From assembly GCF_000379605.1 (NCBI RefSeq), contig NZ_KB902579.1, positions 307,511-371,510 on the forward strand: 64,000 nucleotides of DNA, written 5' to 3'. Source of the DNA: Rhizobium giardinii bv. giardinii H152 (lineage in GTDB: Bacteria > Pseudomonadota > Alphaproteobacteria > Rhizobiales > Rhizobiaceae). Positions 8,913 to 17,828 of this stretch are shown here, piece by piece; position 1 is the first letter of the stretch; each line of letters starts with the position of its first letter. The notes under the pieces were generated by a model, which was not told the origin of the DNA, made no database searches, and was given only the letters and a program-made list of their open reading frames with translations. The position numbers and the translations under genes were made by a program.

Positions 8913-9398
8913 TCAGTCGAGATCGGTTTCCTCCTTCAAAAGGCGGGCGATCAATCGCTCCATCGACTGGGCGACAATCAGGCACTCCTCGATCGGTTCG
9001 TTGTCCAGCGACTTCTCGATCAGCGTGGTCTGGATTTCCATCGCCTGCTCCGTCAGTTCCCGGCCGCTTTTCGTCAACGAGAGCCGCAAAACGCGCTTGT
9101 CCTTCTCGTCACCGCGCCGCTCGATCAACCCGCGTTTTTCGAGCTGGGGCAGAAGCATGCTCATGTTCGATCGCCCGACCAGAAGTTTTCGCGCGAGTTC
9201 CTGCTGCGAGATGCCCTCGAAGCGATAGAGGTTGATCAGGATGTCGAGATGCGGCGGCTTGATGTCGAGATCGGCAAGCGCGCGCGTCAGCGTCTGCTGC
9301 ATCAGCTGGCAGGCGCGGGCGACCGCGATCCAGCTGCGGAAACGGGGATGGTCCCAGGGAAAATGATGCTGTTCGATCGTCGCTTGCTTTTTGTTCAT
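8913..9398 (-). CDS. MarR-family transcriptional regulator
   Basis: 161 residues from the ATG at 9398 (MNKKQATIEQ). The frame stays open to 9428, but that extension runs through a palindromic operator, so the shorter start is preferred. The central winged helix (about residues 55-120) reads PHLDILINLYRFEGISQQEL, then LVGRSNMSMLLPQLEKRGLI, then the wing ERRGDEKDKRVLRLSLT, where D and R are the MarR wing signature. The C-terminal helices form the dimer interface. These regulators usually repress a neighbouring gene and release DNA on binding a phenolic or lipid-like ligand. It diverges from an alpha/beta hydrolase across 48 bases that contain two tandem dyads. Confidence 0.93.
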   Translation of the reverse strand: MNKKQATIEQHHFPWDHPRFRSWIAVARACQLMQQTLTRALADLDIKPPHLDILINLYRFEGISQQELARKLLVGRSNMSMLLPQLEKRGLIERRGDEKDKRVLRLSLTKSGRELTEQAMEIQTTLIEKSLDNEPIEECLIVAQSMERLIARLLKEETDLD

Positions 9399-9408
9399 CG
9401 TTGTACAA
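9391..9408. promoter_or_regulatory. Putative MarR operator, copy 1 (imperfect dyad)
   Basis: TTGTTCATCGTTGTACAA: 7-bp arms around a 4-base centre, one mismatch between arms. It matches copy 2 at most positions and lies exactly 20 bp from it centre to centre. It covers the marR start codon. Confidence 0.65.
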
Positions 9409-9410
9409 TA

Positions 9411-9428
9411 ATGTTCATCATTGAACAT
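9411..9428. promoter_or_regulatory. Putative MarR operator, copy 2 (perfect dyad)
   Basis: ATGTTCATCATTGAACAT: perfect 7-bp arms (9411-9417 and 9422-9428) around TCAT. It lies between the divergent marR and hydrolase genes, 18 bases before the hydrolase ATG. Size and symmetry suit a MarR dimer. Confidence 0.7.
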
Positions 9429-9446
9429 TTAAAGGGGAAACCCACT

Positions 9447-10352
9447 ATGACATCCTTTACGATCGAGGTCACCCGTCATGCACTCAAATGCGTGTCGGCC
9501 TTTTCTCCGGAGATGGCGGCACGGCTGGCGTTTCGGCTGTTCAGCGTCACGCCCTCGCGCAAGCCGTCGAGCGGCAAGGAAAAGGCAGCGCTCGCGGTGG
9601 CAGGACCGGTCATGGCACGAGCCCATCCGCTTACGCTTTCCTACGCCGGCGGCTGGGTTATGGCCAGGCACTTTCGGGCGCAGGGCGACGGCGTGGCAAA
9701 GCGCGTGCTTCTGGTCCATGGCTGGGGATCGCGCAGCGACTATCTGGCGAAGATGATCGAAGGGCTCGTGGCCGGCGGCGCCGAGGTGGTCGCGCTCGAT
9801 TGGCCCGGCCACGGCGGGTCGCCGGGACGAACGCTGACGATGCCGGCTGCCGTGCGCGCGATCGACGCCGCCTGGCGGCATTTCGGTGGGTTTGATGTTG
9901 CCGTCGGTCATTCCTTTGGCGGTGCAAGCCTCGCCTGTGCTGCCGGCGGTCTGGTATGCGACGTGCCGTCGCGGATTGCCAAAAGCATGGTGCTGATCGG
10001 CGCACCAAGCGAGATGACATGGCTTTTCAAAGGGTTCGGGAAGCTTCTTCGACTTTCTTACAAAGCCCAGGCGGCTCTTGAGGGCATGGTCGTCCAATTG
10101 TCGGGCCGGCGCGTTGAGGACTTCGACGCAGCTCGGATACTCGGGCGGCTGACCGTGCCCGCGCTGGTCATCCATGCGGAAGACGACAAGGAGGTTTCTG
10201 CCGATCATGCGCGCCGCTATGCGGCGGCTGGGGCGAATGTCGAACTCCATTGGGCCAACGGTCTTGGCCACCGCCGCATCGTTTCGGCGCCGCCGGTGAT
10301 CGATCGGATCAATGCTTTCATTCATGCGGAAGATAGAAGGGCTGCAGCCTAG
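9447..10352 (+). CDS. Alpha/beta hydrolase
   Basis: 301 residues from the ATG at 9447, six bases after an AAAGGGGAA ribosome binding site. The fold signature is complete: an HGWGSRSDYL oxyanion-region motif, the nucleophile elbow VGHSFGGAS (Ser near residue 156), a late acid in VIHAEDDKEV and the catalytic His in GLGHRRI. It is probably a soluble serine esterase or lipase-like hydrolase with a small-molecule ester or similar substrate; the substrate is unknown. The divergent MarR gene with tandem operators between them suggests that the hydrolase is the regulated target and that its substrate or product is the inducer (inference). Confidence 0.92.
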   Translation: MTSFTIEVTRHALKCVSAFSPEMAARLAFRLFSVTPSRKPSSGKEKAALAVAGPVMARAHPLTLSYAGGWVMARHFRAQGDGVAKRVLLVHGWGSRSDYLAKMIEGLVAGGAEVVALDWPGHGGSPGRTLTMPAAVRAIDAAWRHFGGFDVAVGHSFGGASLACAAGGLVCDVPSRIAKSMVLIGAPSEMTWLFKGFGKLLRLSYKAQAALEGMVVQLSGRRVEDFDAARILGRLTVPALVIHAEDDKEVSADHARRYAAAGANVELHWANGLGHRRIVSAPPVIDRINAFIHAEDRRAAA

Positions 10353-10428
10353 CAATTTTTTGCGGGTGCCGTCATGACGGCGTCATGCTATCCGTCGAAA
10401 GGATCCCTCGGATTTCTGGGAGAACAGC

Positions 10429-11037
10429 ATGACGATCATTCGCTCGGTCGAGGAACTGAACGCGCTCTATGGGGCAGCCGGAGAGGCGTCGCTGGTCAAG
10501 GTGACGAGCAAGCTGACGCCGGATTATGCGCAGATGATCGAGGCTTCTCCATTTGCCGCGCTTGCCACCGTCGGTCCCGAGGGGCTCGATTGTTCGCCGC
10601 GTGGAGACGACGGCAGTGTCGTCAGGATAGTAGACGAGAAGACCGTGCTGATGCCGGACTGGCGCGGCAACAACCGGGTCGATTCGCTCGCCAACATCGT
10701 CCGCGACCCACGCGTCGCGCTGATGTTCATCGTTCCCGGCTCGAACACGACCATGCGGATCAACGGCACGGCCGTCGTCAGCGTCGATCCGGACCTGACC
10801 AAATCCTTCGAGATCGACGGCAAGCACCCGCGCAGCGTCATCGTCGTTACCATCGGCGAGGTCTATTTCCAATGCGCCCGTGCATTGATCCGCTCGCAAC
10901 TCTGGAACCCCGAGCGCTTCATCGATCCACAGTCGCTGCCGACGCCGGGCGCGCTGCTGAAGGCGGCCAAGGCCGATTTCGATCGGGAGTCCTACGATCG
11001 CGAATGGCCGGAGCGTGCCGCCAAGACGATGTGGTAA
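10429..11037 (+). CDS. Pyridoxamine 5'-phosphate oxidase-like FMN-binding protein
   Basis: 202 residues. A split-barrel flavin fold is indicated by FAALATVGPEGLDCSPRGDD, then LMPDWRGNNRVDSLANIVRD, then ALMFIVPGSNTTMRINGTA. The C-terminal half carries KHPRSVIVVTIGEVYFQCARALIRS, which is typical of the MSMEG_1061-type PPOX subfamily rather than of PdxH. Members bind FMN or F420; the substrate is unknown, and in rhizobia FMN is expected. A GGGAGAA ribosome binding site precedes the ATG. It follows the alpha/beta hydrolase by 76 bases on the same strand and might be co-regulated with it. Confidence 0.86.
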   Translation: MTIIRSVEELNALYGAAGEASLVKVTSKLTPDYAQMIEASPFAALATVGPEGLDCSPRGDDGSVVRIVDEKTVLMPDWRGNNRVDSLANIVRDPRVALMFIVPGSNTTMRINGTAVVSVDPDLTKSFEIDGKHPRSVIVVTIGEVYFQCARALIRSQLWNPERFIDPQSLPTPGALLKAAKADFDRESYDREWPERAAKTMW

Positions 11038-11054
11038 CCGCTGCTTTACTTCGA

Positions 11055-11948
11055 ATGAAACGAGGCAACGTGCTGATAACGTGCAGGTCTTTCGCGGCGC
11101 CGGCGGTGACATTGTCACCGTCGATTGACCGGGCGCTGGTCTTCGCCGCGATGCTGCTCTTGGCTGTCCCGGCTCAGGCGGACGACCTCAGTCTTGCACG
11201 AAAAGTAAAGCTGCTCATCGACGCCTATCCGCAAACCCTTGTCGGGAGCGAGGGTGGATCAATCCTCTTTGGTGACGGCGAACCGGCCTTGCCGATCGAT
11301 GACGGCAAGGCCAAGGACCACACGCGGAAACTCGCGTCCGGCGATATCGAGGACAGCCTGTCGCAGATCTATCCGGAGGGACCCTGCGAAACCCGCCCAA
11401 AGGTCAATTTCGATCCGGGCCGCATTCGCAGCGAGGCCCTGATGAAGCGCCTTTACGGCGGATCGGCGCGCGAGGTGGAGGCGTCGCTGGTGGAGATCGA
11501 ATGGTTCGGCAGCAAGCTGCCGGTGACGAAGAGGCAGGGCGTCGCGCAGGCGCTGGAGAAAGTTCGTGACGCGCTGAAAGCAATGCCCGACCTGACGATC
11601 TTTCTGACGCCTTCCGCCGGTACCTTCAACTGGCGCAAGGTTGCCGGCGCCTCGAACCTGTCCGTGCACAGCTTTGGTGCGGCGATCGATCTCAACAGCC
11701 GCTACGCGGACTACTGGATCTGGGCGGGCGGCAAGCCGGGCCGGGTGCAGGGACGCGACAACAGAATTCCGATGTCGATCGTCGATGCTTTCGAGCGCAA
11801 CGGCTTCATCTGGGGCGGGCGCTGGTATCACTACGACACCATGCATTTCGAATACCGGCCCGAACTCCTGGCCATCGCCAAGGCGGCAGGCGCATCGGCC
11901 TGCCGCCAAACATTTCCAAGTGAGAATTCGGTCAGTCGCGGACGATGA
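11055..11948 (+). CDS. M15-family D-alanyl-D-alanine carboxypeptidase-like protein
   Basis: 297 residues from the ATG at 11055; the start is uncertain because no clear ribosome binding site is seen. An N-terminal signal peptide ends near AVPAQADD. The zinc-peptidase motifs of VanY/M15 are present: SVHSFGAAID at about residues 203-212 (first His and Asp ligands) and WYHYDTMHFEYRP at about 256-268 (third His plus catalytic acid region). It probably trims D-Ala or another peptide bond of peptidoglycan stem peptides in the periplasm. The 3' end overlaps the convergent L,D-transpeptidase gene by 17 bases, a compact pair of cell-wall genes. Confidence 0.88.
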   Translation: MKRGNVLITCRSFAAPAVTLSPSIDRALVFAAMLLLAVPAQADDLSLARKVKLLIDAYPQTLVGSEGGSILFGDGEPALPIDDGKAKDHTRKLASGDIEDSLSQIYPEGPCETRPKVNFDPGRIRSEALMKRLYGGSAREVEASLVEIEWFGSKLPVTKRQGVAQALEKVRDALKAMPDLTIFLTPSAGTFNWRKVAGASNLSVHSFGAAIDLNSRYADYWIWAGGKPGRVQGRDNRIPMSIVDAFERNGFIWGGRWYHYDTMHFEYRPELLAIAKAAGASACRQTFPSENSVSRGR

Positions 11949-12573
11949 CTTTGGTGCCGATCGTCACGTTGGCGTACAGGTGCTCGACGTCCTCGTTGGC
12001 CATGCGGATGCAGCCGGAGGACATCGCCTTGCCGATCGAGGACGGCTGGTTGGTGCCGTGGATGCGGTAGATGGTCGAGCCGAGATACATCGCACGGGCG
12101 CCGAGCGGGTTTTCGATGCCGCCCTTCATGCTGACGGGCAGGATGTGGCCTTTCCTGGCTTCGCGGGCGCGCATCTCTGCCGGCGGGTTCCAGCTCGGCC
12201 ATTCGGCCTTGCGGCTCACCGTATTGGTGCCGGTCCAGATGAACCCCTCGCGGCCGACGCTGACGCCGTATTGCATGGCGATGCCGTTGCCGAGCACGTG
12301 GTAGAGGCGGCGGTCGGAATTGTCGACGATGATGGTGCCGGGCGCGACGTTTTCGCCGAAGGCGACCAGTTCGCGCGCGATCGGCGATTGGTTGATGTTC
12401 TTCTTCGCTGTCTTCGCCTTTGCCGGCTTGCCCTGCGACAGAACCTGCAGCCAGCCGGTCTTTTCGGTCGAGGACTGGAGTGAGGCGACTTCGAAGGATC
12501 CGCTTTCGCCGGCTGCCTTTGCAGAGGGGGCAAGCAGGGCGGTGGCGATCAGGGCTGCGATGATGGTTTTCAT
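11932..12573 (-). CDS. L,D-transpeptidase (YkuD/ErfK type)
   Basis: 213 residues from the ATG at 12573, preceded by GGGAG; the frame extends upstream to 12711 but without signal-peptide character. A signal peptide (MKTIIAALIATALLAPSAKA) is followed by a Lys-rich stretch and a YkuD domain at about 75-212. The catalytic region is IHGTN (His172) and MSSGCIRM (Cys188). In the classical motif SHGCVR the His before Gly is Ser here, which is common in this subfamily. The enzyme makes 3-3 cross-links in peptidoglycan or attaches proteins to it. Rhizobiales carry many paralogs linked to polar growth. The 3' end overlaps the M15 peptidase gene by 17 bases. Confidence 0.92.
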   Translation of the reverse strand: MKTIIAALIATALLAPSAKAAGESGSFEVASLQSSTEKTGWLQVLSQGKPAKAKTAKKNINQSPIARELVAFGENVAPGTIIVDNSDRRLYHVLGNGIAMQYGVSVGREGFIWTGTNTVSRKAEWPSWNPPAEMRAREARKGHILPVSMKGGIENPLGARAMYLGSTIYRIHGTNQPSSIGKAMSSGCIRMANEDVEHLYANVTIGTKVIVRD

Positions 12574-12729
12574 GTCCGTATCTCCCGGTTTGTGCGGGAG
12601 ATTTTTCCGGTTTCTTCCGGTTGGCTCCCTTGTATGGAGCCTTTCTAGACAATCACCGGGCGAGCGGCTGTTTCCTGGGGAACGCAAGAAGAGAACGGCG
12701 AAAGACGCCACTTGGGCGCCTTCAGGATT

Positions 12730-13797
12730 TTATTTGCGATAGATCAGCCAGCTCTTGCCGGTGTCTTTCTTCATGCCCTCTTCAAACAGCATGGATCGGT
12801 TGCGGCCGGCATTCTTGGCGCAGTAGAGCGCGATGTCGGCCTTGTTGTAGAGATCGACCGGATCGTCGGCCTGCGTTGCCTGGCAGACGCCGACGGAGAG
12901 CGTGATCGGGCCGTAATTGACGCCGGTCTTGGAGTTCTTGAAAGGGGTCGTTGCAAGCGCGGTGCGGATGCGCTCGGCCACCTGCAGGCTTTCCTCGAGC
13001 GTGTTGTCGTTGAGAATAATGGCGAATTCCTCGCCGCCGGTGCGGGCGACGAAGACGTCTCGGCGCAGATTGGCGCGGATGACCGTGCCGACCGTCGCCA
13101 GGATCTTGTCTCCGACCGGATGGCCGTAGCTGTCGTTGATCTTCTTGAAATGGTCGATATCGGCGACCAGAAGGCTCGTTTGCGAGCGGAGCTGCTCGGA
13201 ATTGTAGATGGCCGCGAGTTTCTCGTCGAAGGCCCGGCGGTTGGCAAGGCGCGTCAGCGAATCGGTGTTGGCGATGCGCTTGTACTCATCCAGTTCCTGT
13301 CGGATGACCTCCATCTCGAAGGATTTCAGCGAGACGTTTTCGGCGCGTTCCTTGCCCTGGTTCATCGTATCGGCCGTCGCTTCCGTCAGGATGCTGACGG
13401 CCTGTCGCAGGATTTCGGCGCTGGCGTTGCTCCTGCCGGTTATGTTCTGATAGGTTTCGTCGAGCAGCCGATTGTAGTTTTCAAGCGCGGACTGTTCCTC
13501 CCGCAGAAGCCTGAGAAGATCACCCAGTTCGCTCGCCAGATGCGTGTGCGCGCGGTCGATGCCTGCGGCGTGGTGCACATGGGCGAAGTAGCGCGCGCCG
13601 ATCTCGTCCAGTTCTTCCTGGTTGGCGCGGCTGCCGAGCGCTGCCAGTTCCTTGGTCAGCTTCGGATTGGAGCCGATATAGGCTTCGTAATAGAGCTCGT
13701 AGTTTCGCGGCAGGGGAGCAATCCCCATGATGCGCATCGCATAGGTCACCTGCGCGGCGATATCCGGTATCTGCGCCTTGCTCAAAGCCGCCTGCAT
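12730..13797 (-). CDS. GGDEF-domain diguanylate cyclase
   Basis: 355 residues from the ATG at 13797, which has AGGAG six bases upstream; an alternative start at 13830 lacks this. The N-terminal 170 residues are soluble, largely helical, and end in a coiled-coil-like helix (MEVIRQELDEYKRIANTD). The GGDEF domain is at about 178-340: DSLTRLANRRAF, DIDHFKKINDSYGHPVGD, and the active site GGEEF at 254-258. An allosteric RxxD inhibitory site is not obvious at the expected position, so product inhibition may be weak. No transmembrane segment, so cytoplasmic. It makes c-di-GMP, controlling motility, polysaccharide and attachment; the input signal is unknown. Confidence 0.93.
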   Translation of the reverse strand: MQAALSKAQIPDIAAQVTYAMRIMGIAPLPRNYELYYEAYIGSNPKLTKELAALGSRANQEELDEIGARYFAHVHHAAGIDRAHTHLASELGDLLRLLREEQSALENYNRLLDETYQNITGRSNASAEILRQAVSILTEATADTMNQGKERAENVSLKSFEMEVIRQELDEYKRIANTDSLTRLANRRAFDEKLAAIYNSEQLRSQTSLLVADIDHFKKINDSYGHPVGDKILATVGTVIRANLRRDVFVARTGGEEFAIILNDNTLEESLQVAERIRTALATTPFKNSKTGVNYGPITLSVGVCQATQADDPVDLYNKADIALYCAKNAGRNRSMLFEEGMKKDTGKSWLIYRK

Positions 13798-13924
13798 CAC
13801 GGGCTCCTGTCTTATTGTCACCGCCTGCAAGTTCTAGGGGTAAAAGATTTTGGAAGGCTTAACGTTTTGCGAAATCAGTCGCTCAGATTGGACCGATCTG
13901 ACACCGGCCGGATCTAAAACGCAT

Positions 13925-13950
13925 TCAGGCAGCGATGCCTCGCTGCCTGA
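13925..13950 (-). terminator. Hairpin downstream of fumC
   Basis: Perfect 11-bp stem TCAGGCAGCGA (13925-13935) / TCGCTGCCTGA (13940-13950) with a 4-nt loop, 33 bases past the fumC stop. Only a short, interrupted T run (GCGTTTTAG) follows on the minus strand. Confidence 0.6.
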
Positions 13951-13982
13951 CGGTATTTTGCTGAACGGCTTCCGGCGATGGC

Positions 13983-15374
13983 TCAGGAAGGGCTGATCAT
14001 CGTTTCCGGGCGGACGATGGCGTCGAATTCCGCGTCGGTGACATAGCCGCCGCCGACGGCTTCCTCGCGCAGCGTCGTGCCGTTCTTGTGGGCCGTCTTG
14101 GCGATCTTGGCGGCATTGTCATAGCCGATCTTCGGAGCAAGGGCGGTGACCAGCATCAGCGAGCGATCGAGCGCCGCCTTGATGTTGTCCTCGCGGGCCT
14201 CGATGCCGACGACGCAATTGTCGGTGAACGACACTGCGGCATCGGCTAGCAGTTGCACCGACTGCAGGAAATTGTAGGCCATCAGCGGATTGTAGACGTT
14301 GAGCTCGAAATGGCCCTGGCTGCCGGCAAAGGTCAGAGCCGCATTGTTGCCGAACACCTGGACGCAAACCTGTGTCAGCGCCTCGCACTGGGTCGGGTTG
14401 ACCTTGCCCGGCATGATCGACGAGCCGGGCTCGTTTTCCGGCAGCGACAGTTCGCCGAGGCCGGAGCGGGGGCCGGAACCAAGCAGACGGATGTCATTGG
14501 CAATCTTGAACAAGGCGGCGGCAGCAGCGTTGATGGCGCCATGGCTGAACACCATCGAATCATGCGCGGCCAGCGCCTCGAACTTGTTCGGCGCGGTGAC
14601 GAAGCCGATGCCGGTGATCTCAGCGATTTCGGCGGCGACCTTCTCGGCAAAGCCGATCGGCGCGTTGAGGCCGGTCCCGACGGCGGTGCCGCCCTGTGCC
14701 AGTTCGCAAAGCCCGGGCAGGGTCATCTCGATGCGCTTGATCGAGGAGGCGACCTGGGCCGCGTAACCGGAGAACTCCTGGCCGAGGGTAAGCGGCGTGG
14801 CGTCCTGCGTGTGCGTGCGGCCGATCTTGATGATGTGATCGAAGGCCTTCACCTTGGCTTCGAGAGCGGCGTGCAGATGCTTCAGGGCGGGCAGCAGGTG
14901 GTGGACGACCTGTTCGGCGCAGGCGATGTGCATGGCCGTCGGATAGGTGTCGTTCGACGACTGGCTCATGTTGACGTGGTCGTTCGGATGCACCGGCTTC
15001 TTCGAGCCCATGACGCCGCCGAGCATTTCGATCGCCCGGTTGGAGATCACTTCATTGGCGTTCATGTTCGACTGGGTGCCGGAGCCGGTCTGCCAGACGA
15101 CGAGCGGGAAATGATCGTTGAGCTTGCCGTCGATGACCTCCTGGGCCGCATCGATGATCGCGTTGCCGATTGTCGGGTCGAGGCCCTGCAGTTCCATGTT
15201 GGCGCGGGCGGCGGCCTGCTTGACGATGCCGAGTGCGCGAACGATCGACAGCGGCTGTCTTTCCCAGCCGATCTTGAAGTTGCCGAGCGAACGTTGCGCT
15301 TGCGCGCCCCAATAGCGGTCGCTGGCGACTTCGATCGGGCCGAACGTATCTGTTTCCGTGCGCGTTGATGTCAT
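13983..15374 (-). CDS. fumC: Fumarate hydratase class II
   Basis: 463 residues from the ATG at 15374, with CAGGGA just upstream; the longer frame to 15395 lacks this. The fumarase/aspartase signature [15 protein letters not shown] is present, as are the N-terminal [10 protein letters not shown] motif, [26 protein letters not shown] and [13 protein letters not shown]. FumC is the oxygen-stable, iron-free enzyme that converts fumarate to L-malate in the TCA cycle. It stands alone on the minus strand, with a hairpin downstream. Among the superfamily, the match to FumC over aspartase or adenylosuccinate lyase is clear from the residues around HTQDATP. Confidence 0.97.
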   Translation of the reverse strand: MTSTRTETDTFGPIEVASDRYWGAQAQRSLGNFKIGWERQPLSIVRALGIVKQAAARANMELQGLDPTIGNAIIDAAQEVIDGKLNDHFPLVVWQTGSGTQSNMNANEVISNRAIEMLGGVMGSKKPVHPNDHVNMSQSSNDTYPTAMHIACAEQVVHHLLPALKHLHAALEAKVKAFDHIIKIGRTHTQDATPLTLGQEFSGYAAQVASSIKRIEMTLPGLCELAQGGTAVGTGLNAPIGFAEKVAAEIAEITGIGFVTAPNKFEALAAHDSMVFSHGAINAAAAALFKIANDIRLLGSGPRSGLGELSLPENEPGSSIMPGKVNPTQCEALTQVCVQVFGNNAALTFAGSQGHFELNVYNPLMAYNFLQSVQLLADAAVSFTDNCVVGIEAREDNIKAALDRSLMLVTALAPKIGYDNAAKIAKTAHKNGTTLREEAVGGGYVTDAEFDAIVRPETMISPS

Positions 15375-15902
15375 GGTAATCCCTGCTTTCGTCATGCGGT
15401 GTCGAGACCGGAGGTGATGCGGCCGTCGTCCGGCGGCCTTCTGAAGCTGTGATGCGGTTCTCTCTGGCCCAGGTGCGCGGTGCTTGTAAAGAGGTTGCGA
15501 GGAGCCGGGGCATGCTACAATCGTTTAAAATGCGGCCCCTTGCCCGAGCCCCGCGGTCGGTACGCGTCATGACGGTGGCGAGCCCGAGCCACGGCGGCGC
15601 TGTGCCTTTTCAGACACAAGCGCACGGATAGTTTCGCCGCGCTTTTCTGCAATTTTCCCGAGCCGCCGCGACCTTTTCAAGGCGCAGAAAAATAATGCAA
15701 GGAATTCAAATTTTTGGCGGTGCTCATCCGTCTCCCTGACCGAGATCTTCTGCGGCTCACGACGGGTCGCGATGGTCTGGAAAGGCGTGGCGTTTCCTTT
15801 TCATTCACCATCCTTTCTTATAAGTACCGAAGCTCGGTGACATGAAGGGCATCGGGCGCGGACCGCTGATGGCGGCAATGCGATACGGGGACGTGTGAGC
15901 CA
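15375..15902. other. Intergenic stretch between fumC and the large L,D-transpeptidase
   Basis: About 530 bases between divergent genes. Short open frames in it have no family-like features. The half near 15640-15840 is richer in A+T and is the likely promoter region for the plus-strand gene. No repeat or RNA gene was recognised. Confidence 0.55.
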
Positions 15903-17780
15903 ATGAAATTGATGAAAACTGCAGCGATCGTGACACTCCTGGCCGGGTGCGCGTTCACCTCTTTCGGCGTCCAGGGCGCAGAGGCGTATACCTTGATGGA
16001 TCTCTTCCGCAGGAAGAGGCAGCCTGTGGAAGAGATGCAGGTATTCCCGGGCTACGGCGGCATGCAGGAAACGCGCCCGGCGGAAAAGCCCGTTGCCCTG
16101 CCGCGCGTGACCTCGCCGCGTTACTATACCTACAAGGCCGAAGCGCTGCGGCGGATCGATACGGCAAAGCTCCTCGATCCGGTCGTGACGGGTTCCGTGG
16201 GCAGCGATGTGCAGCCGACACAGGGCGCGTCGCTTGCCGACTCCCGCCGGTTTCTGCCGGATGTGACCGCCTATGCGCCGCCGGACGTGGCCAAGGCCGT
16301 CGAGGCGTTCTACGCAGGCCGCGAAGGATTTATCTGGATTGACGCGAATGGCCCGAACGCGGCGGCAAAGGCTGCGCTCACTGTCCTCGGTGACGCGGCC
16401 AGCGTCGGGCTTGATCCGCAGGATTATGCCGTTTCCGTGCCGTCCGATACTTTCGACAGCGCCGACACGACGGCGCGTGAGAAGTCGCTGGTGGATTTCG
16501 AGATCCGCCTGTCGGCTGCGACGCTGACCTATGTGCAGGACACTGTTCGCGGGCGCATCGATCCGAACAAGATTTCCGGCTATCACGACTTCAAGCGCAA
16601 GAGCGTCAATCTGAAGGGCAAGCTCGAGAACATTGGCCGCAGCCATGATGTTGCGGCCTACCTCAATTCCCAGACACCGTCAGGTCCGGAATTCCTGGCC
16701 CTGAAGCGGGAGCTGGAAGCGCTCAATGTAAAGACGGGCGATGCGCCACGGATCACGATTGCGCCGGGCACGCTGCTGAAGCCTGGCATCAGCAATCCCG
16801 AACTGGCCAACATCATCGCCGGCATCCGGCAAAAGGGATCCGACGCGCTGAAGGTCGAGCACGCGCTCACACTTTCCGCCTATCAAGGAACGCCGGACTA
16901 TACGCCGGAGCTGGTCGCACTGGTCGAAGGGTTCCAGAAGGAAAACGGCTTGAAGCCGGACGGCGTCGTCGGCAAGGCATCGATCCGCATCCTGACCGGT
17001 GGCGATACGACCCAGAGCAAGATCGAGAAGGTGCGCATTGCCATGGAGCAGGCGCGCTGGCTGCCGGCCGACCTCGGCAGCCGCTACGTCTTCATCAACC
17101 AGCCCGCCTTCATGGTCTATTACCACGACCAGGGTACCGAACAGTTCTCGATGCGCGTGGTTGTCGGTTCGAAGGCGAACCAGACCTATTTCTTCGAGGA
17201 CGAGATCCAGACGGTGGAGTTCAACCCCTATTGGGGCGTGCCGCAGTCGATCATCATCAACGAGATGCTGCCGAAGCTCAGGAGCGACCCCGGCTATCTC
17301 GACCGCCTCGGCTACCAGGTGGAAGTGGGCGGCCGTGCCGTCTCGTCGTATGACGTGAACTGGAACGGTTCGACCAACGGCGTTGCCGTGCGCCAGCCGC
17401 CAAGCAGCGACAATGCACTTGGCGAATTGAAAATTCTCTTCCCGAACAGTCACGCGATCTACATGCACGACACGCCGTCGAAGAGCTTCTTCAAGAAGGA
17501 CCAGCGCGCGCTCAGCCATGGCTGCGTGCGTCTTGCCGATCCGCGCCGGATGGCCGCCGCCGTGCTCGGCACGACGGTCGACGACGTGGCCGAACAGATC
17601 GCCGACGGTCGCAACAAGGGCGTTCAGGTGCCGCAGCGGATTCCGGTCTATGTCGCCTATTTCACCGCCTGGCCGAACAAGGACGGCGCCGTCGAATATT
17701 TCGACGATGTCTATGAGCGCGACATGTATATGGGGCGTGCGTTCGAAGCGACGCGGCTTGCGCGACGCGCCGAAGGCTGA
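15903..17780 (+). CDS. Large L,D-transpeptidase, YcbB/LdtD-like, with peptidoglycan-binding domain
   Basis: 625 residues. The N-terminal export signal contains LLAGC at residues 13-17, which fits a lipoprotein signal, although cleavage after GVQGAEA as a plain signal peptide is also possible. A scaffold-like region (about 130-300) with the segment YAGREGFIWIDANGP is typical of the YcbB group. A PG_binding_1 helix set (about 330-365) ends in GLKPDGVVGKASIRIL. The YkuD catalytic domain is at about 390-560, with HAIYMHDTPSKSFF and SHGCVRLADP, Cys near 541. It is probably a periplasmic enzyme forming 3-3 cross-links, alone on its transcript and ended by a terminator at 17803. Confidence 0.94.
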   Translation: MKLMKTAAIVTLLAGCAFTSFGVQGAEAYTLMDLFRRKRQPVEEMQVFPGYGGMQETRPAEKPVALPRVTSPRYYTYKAEALRRIDTAKLLDPVVTGSVGSDVQPTQGASLADSRRFLPDVTAYAPPDVAKAVEAFYAGREGFIWIDANGPNAAAKAALTVLGDAASVGLDPQDYAVSVPSDTFDSADTTAREKSLVDFEIRLSAATLTYVQDTVRGRIDPNKISGYHDFKRKSVNLKGKLENIGRSHDVAAYLNSQTPSGPEFLALKRELEALNVKTGDAPRITIAPGTLLKPGISNPELANIIAGIRQKGSDALKVEHALTLSAYQGTPDYTPELVALVEGFQKENGLKPDGVVGKASIRILTGGDTTQSKIEKVRIAMEQARWLPADLGSRYVFINQPAFMVYYHDQGTEQFSMRVVVGSKANQTYFFEDEIQTVEFNPYWGVPQSIIINEMLPKLRSDPGYLDRLGYQVEVGGRAVSSYDVNWNGSTNGVAVRQPPSSDNALGELKILFPNSHAIYMHDTPSKSFFKKDQRALSHGCVRLADPRRMAAAVLGTTVDDVAEQIADGRNKGVQVPQRIPVYVAYFTAWPNKDGAVEYFDDVYERDMYMGRAFEATRLARRAEG

Positions 17781-17802
17781 GAGCGGAAGATCGATGATTG
17801 GA

Positions 17803-17828
17803 GAAAGGCGGCGTGAAGGCCGCCTTTT
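17803..17828. terminator. Terminator between convergent L,D-transpeptidase and gph genes
   Basis: Stem AAAGGCGGC (17803-17811) / GCCGCCTTT (17818-17826), loop of 6, then more T. It is A/T-flanked on both sides and sits directly against the gph stop codon, so it can end both transcripts. Confidence 0.85.

Noticed and set aside
15449-15631. Short plus-strand frame upstream of the large L,D-transpeptidase
   Set aside because: No ribosome binding site and a random-looking Arg/Ser/Val-rich translation; better viewed as intergenic.
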